From the NCBI GenBank assembly GCA_963971405.1, contig OZ020487.1, positions 7,909,344 to 7,973,343 of the forward strand: a stretch of 64,000 nt of DNA. The letters run 5' to 3'. Under the pieces are notes generated by a model, which was not told the origin of the DNA, searched no databases, and saw only the letters and a program-made list of their open reading frames with translations. The DNA is from Psococerastis gibbosa. Lineage: Eukaryota; Arthropoda; Insecta; Psocodea; Psocidae. Of the stretch, positions 62,506 through 64,000 are shown piece by piece. A program made the position numbers and the translations under genes. Every line of letters starts with the position of its first letter. Positions within the stretch are counted from its first letter, which is position 1.

Positions 62506-62937
62506 GGCGGCTATTCCAATTGTCAGTTTTTCTTCTATATTGATAATGTCATTGACGGAAATATCATCAATATTGCATGTAAATTTTTACACCTCATTCC
62601 ACTTGTCTTCAATAATTGATCATTTTGTTTTCAATTTTTCCAATTCTGTTCGTCCGCCATCTTTCTTTTAATTTTATGATCTACAAGAAATTGTATGATT
62701 TAAATTACGAAATAATTCGTTCGTTCTCAAGAAATTAATTTAAATTATTTATCATCTCCAGACGACGCCATTGTTTAATTTTGGTTTGTTATTGTTTCCA
62801 AAGCGTGATTTTACTCTATGATCATTGATCAATTTTAACATGCGGATGTTAAAATGGACAATGGCATAGAGTAAAACAAAAATCTCATCAATTATTGATG
62901 CACAAATGACGGAATATTGACAAGTGGAATAGCCGCC
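62506..62937. mobile_element. Harbinger-like MITE, 432 bp, TAA TSD
   Basis: The ends GGCGGCTATTCCAATTGTCA and TGACAAGTGGAATAGCCGCC are inverted and flanked by exact TAA (62503-62505, 62938-62940). The interior contains GATCATTGATCAATTTTAAC and ATTGACGGAAAT, shared with the inner palindromes of the composites. It may be the freestanding relative of those inner elements. Confidence 0.85.
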
Positions 62938-63030
62938 TAAGAAACAATATCGAATGGTTGGTAAATTTTTAAAAGCACCCGGAACCTTCTACTCTATAGC
63001 AAATAAATAGTTTTTTAATTCGTATGGCAA

Positions 63031-63881
63031 AAGAACCGGTCCGAGTTTACTCGAACATGCTTTCCAATTTATCAAGTAGTAGCTAGAGAAAATGAGTAAT
63101 TTCATGGTAAATAATTTTCCTATAGATAAATTTCGGCAATCTCGGGGGGGGGGGGGGGGGGGGTTTGCCCACCTGATGTCACTGGAGGTGAGGCAAATTC
63201 TAAATTTCTAAATATGTCAGACCAACAAATTACCACACAGCAATAATGGCTGGGCGCGCAATACATTTGAGCGCGAATTTTCTATCATTTTTTCAAAAAA
63301 TAATTTTTTGTGCAAAACCAAATAGTTTTTTGGGAAAGCAACCTATCCAGTTTCGTTACTCAATGTAACACCTAAAACATGCCTGAAGGTAGAAATCATC
63401 GATAGAAAGGTTTCGAAGAACAATTATTTTTTAGTCATTTTTCATTAAAATTTAGTTATTTTTATTTTTTTACCCCCAGAAGCAAACTATCAAGGGGCAA
63501 GCGACCCCCCGCATTTCGTTAACATTAATAACGACTACAATATATGTGAATTAAGAAGAAATCGTTGGAGCCGTTTTTGAGAAATCATTTTTTTTAGACT
63601 TTTTTTATGAGTTTTTTAAAATGAAATCCCCCAAAATTGAGTTAGCCCTAAATAAAAATATGGTCCCGAGGTATGATTTTTATGAACCTTCATGCCAAAT
63701 TTCGACCGAGTAGTTTGCCCAGAAATCGACGCACAGACAGACAGAGCGACAGACAGACATTTCGTAAAAACCACTTTTTTGGGTTCCTGAGTCCTCAAAA
63801 CGAAAAAATCCGTTGAAATCTCGGAATCGAAAATTTTGACCATCACAAAGCTTTCCTTATACTACGTATAAATTGGAAAGC
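63031..63881 (-). repeat. 850-bp repeat family, full-length copy
   Basis: Starts AAGAACCGGTCCGAGTTTAC and ends TACGTATAAATTGGAAAGC. It carries a G run near 63145-63162 and the internal block ACCCCCAGAAGCAAACTATC shared with 22312-23306. Confidence 0.75.
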
Positions 63882-64000
63882 GAAAGGGCTAAATAAATTT
63901 TTAATTCTCCAGAAAATAAAACCATCAGTAAAATATTTTGTGTATGTAGTTGGAAGGACTTGCATCAGTGACTCAGATTCGGTGAATGGGAATTAAATAA

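Overview
The window reads as AT-rich animal DNA, most likely from an arthropod. It holds a BEL/Pao LTR retrotransposon, several arthropod-style LINE 3' ends, tRNA-derived SINEs with intact box B, and many short non-autonomous DNA transposons. I found no bacterial operon structure, no rRNA or tRNA gene, no CRISPR array and no convincing host exon. The species cannot be named from the sequence alone. The window is best described as a gene-poor island of nested transposable elements.

The only long intact reading frame is the 1,759-codon Gag-Pol of a BEL/Pao element (28432-35253, minus strand). Its two 287-bp LTRs read as identical and it is flanked by GCACT on both sides, so it is a very recent insertion that looks whole. 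The next best frame is 351 codons of LINE ORF2 carrying RNase H and a CCHC knuckle (44646-45701), in a 5'-truncated copy with an (AAT)n tail. About ten more LINE C-terminal or 3'-UTR fragments are scattered from 2.2 to 60.5 kb.

Most remaining DNA belongs to four short repeat groups. (1) hAT-like elements with 8-bp target duplications and long C or G runs just inside their ends (for example 85-761, 1981-2195, 9602-10447, 18403-18913, 23431-23793, 42248-43196). (2) Harbinger-like near-perfect palindromes with TTA, TAA or ATA duplications. They share one core (GACGTGGTAGCAGACATT and its inverse) but have different arms (18987, 21777, 22086, 44279, 47740, 48355, 48769), and three are composites with a second palindrome nested at the centre (11596, 53247, 59298). 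(3) A CAGSCTGATC...GGCGATTATAATACC foldback family (8425, 8601, 9551, 10579, 20880, 25406, 39426). (4) A roughly 850-bp unclassified repeat starting GCTTTCCAATTTATACG (22312, 46696, 52134, 63031 and fragments). At least three SINE-like families are interspersed.

The elements are deeply nested, so relative ages can be read directly: hAT copies sit inside LINEs, inside SINEs and inside foldbacks, and a Harbinger palindrome sits inside a LINE 3' UTR. One Harbinger array (47740-48842) splits a copy of the 850-bp repeat. The most interesting signals are the constant-core/variable-arm palindromes, their nested composites, the TTA-bounded MITE array, and the hAT-like group whose related interiors carry different terminal repeats.
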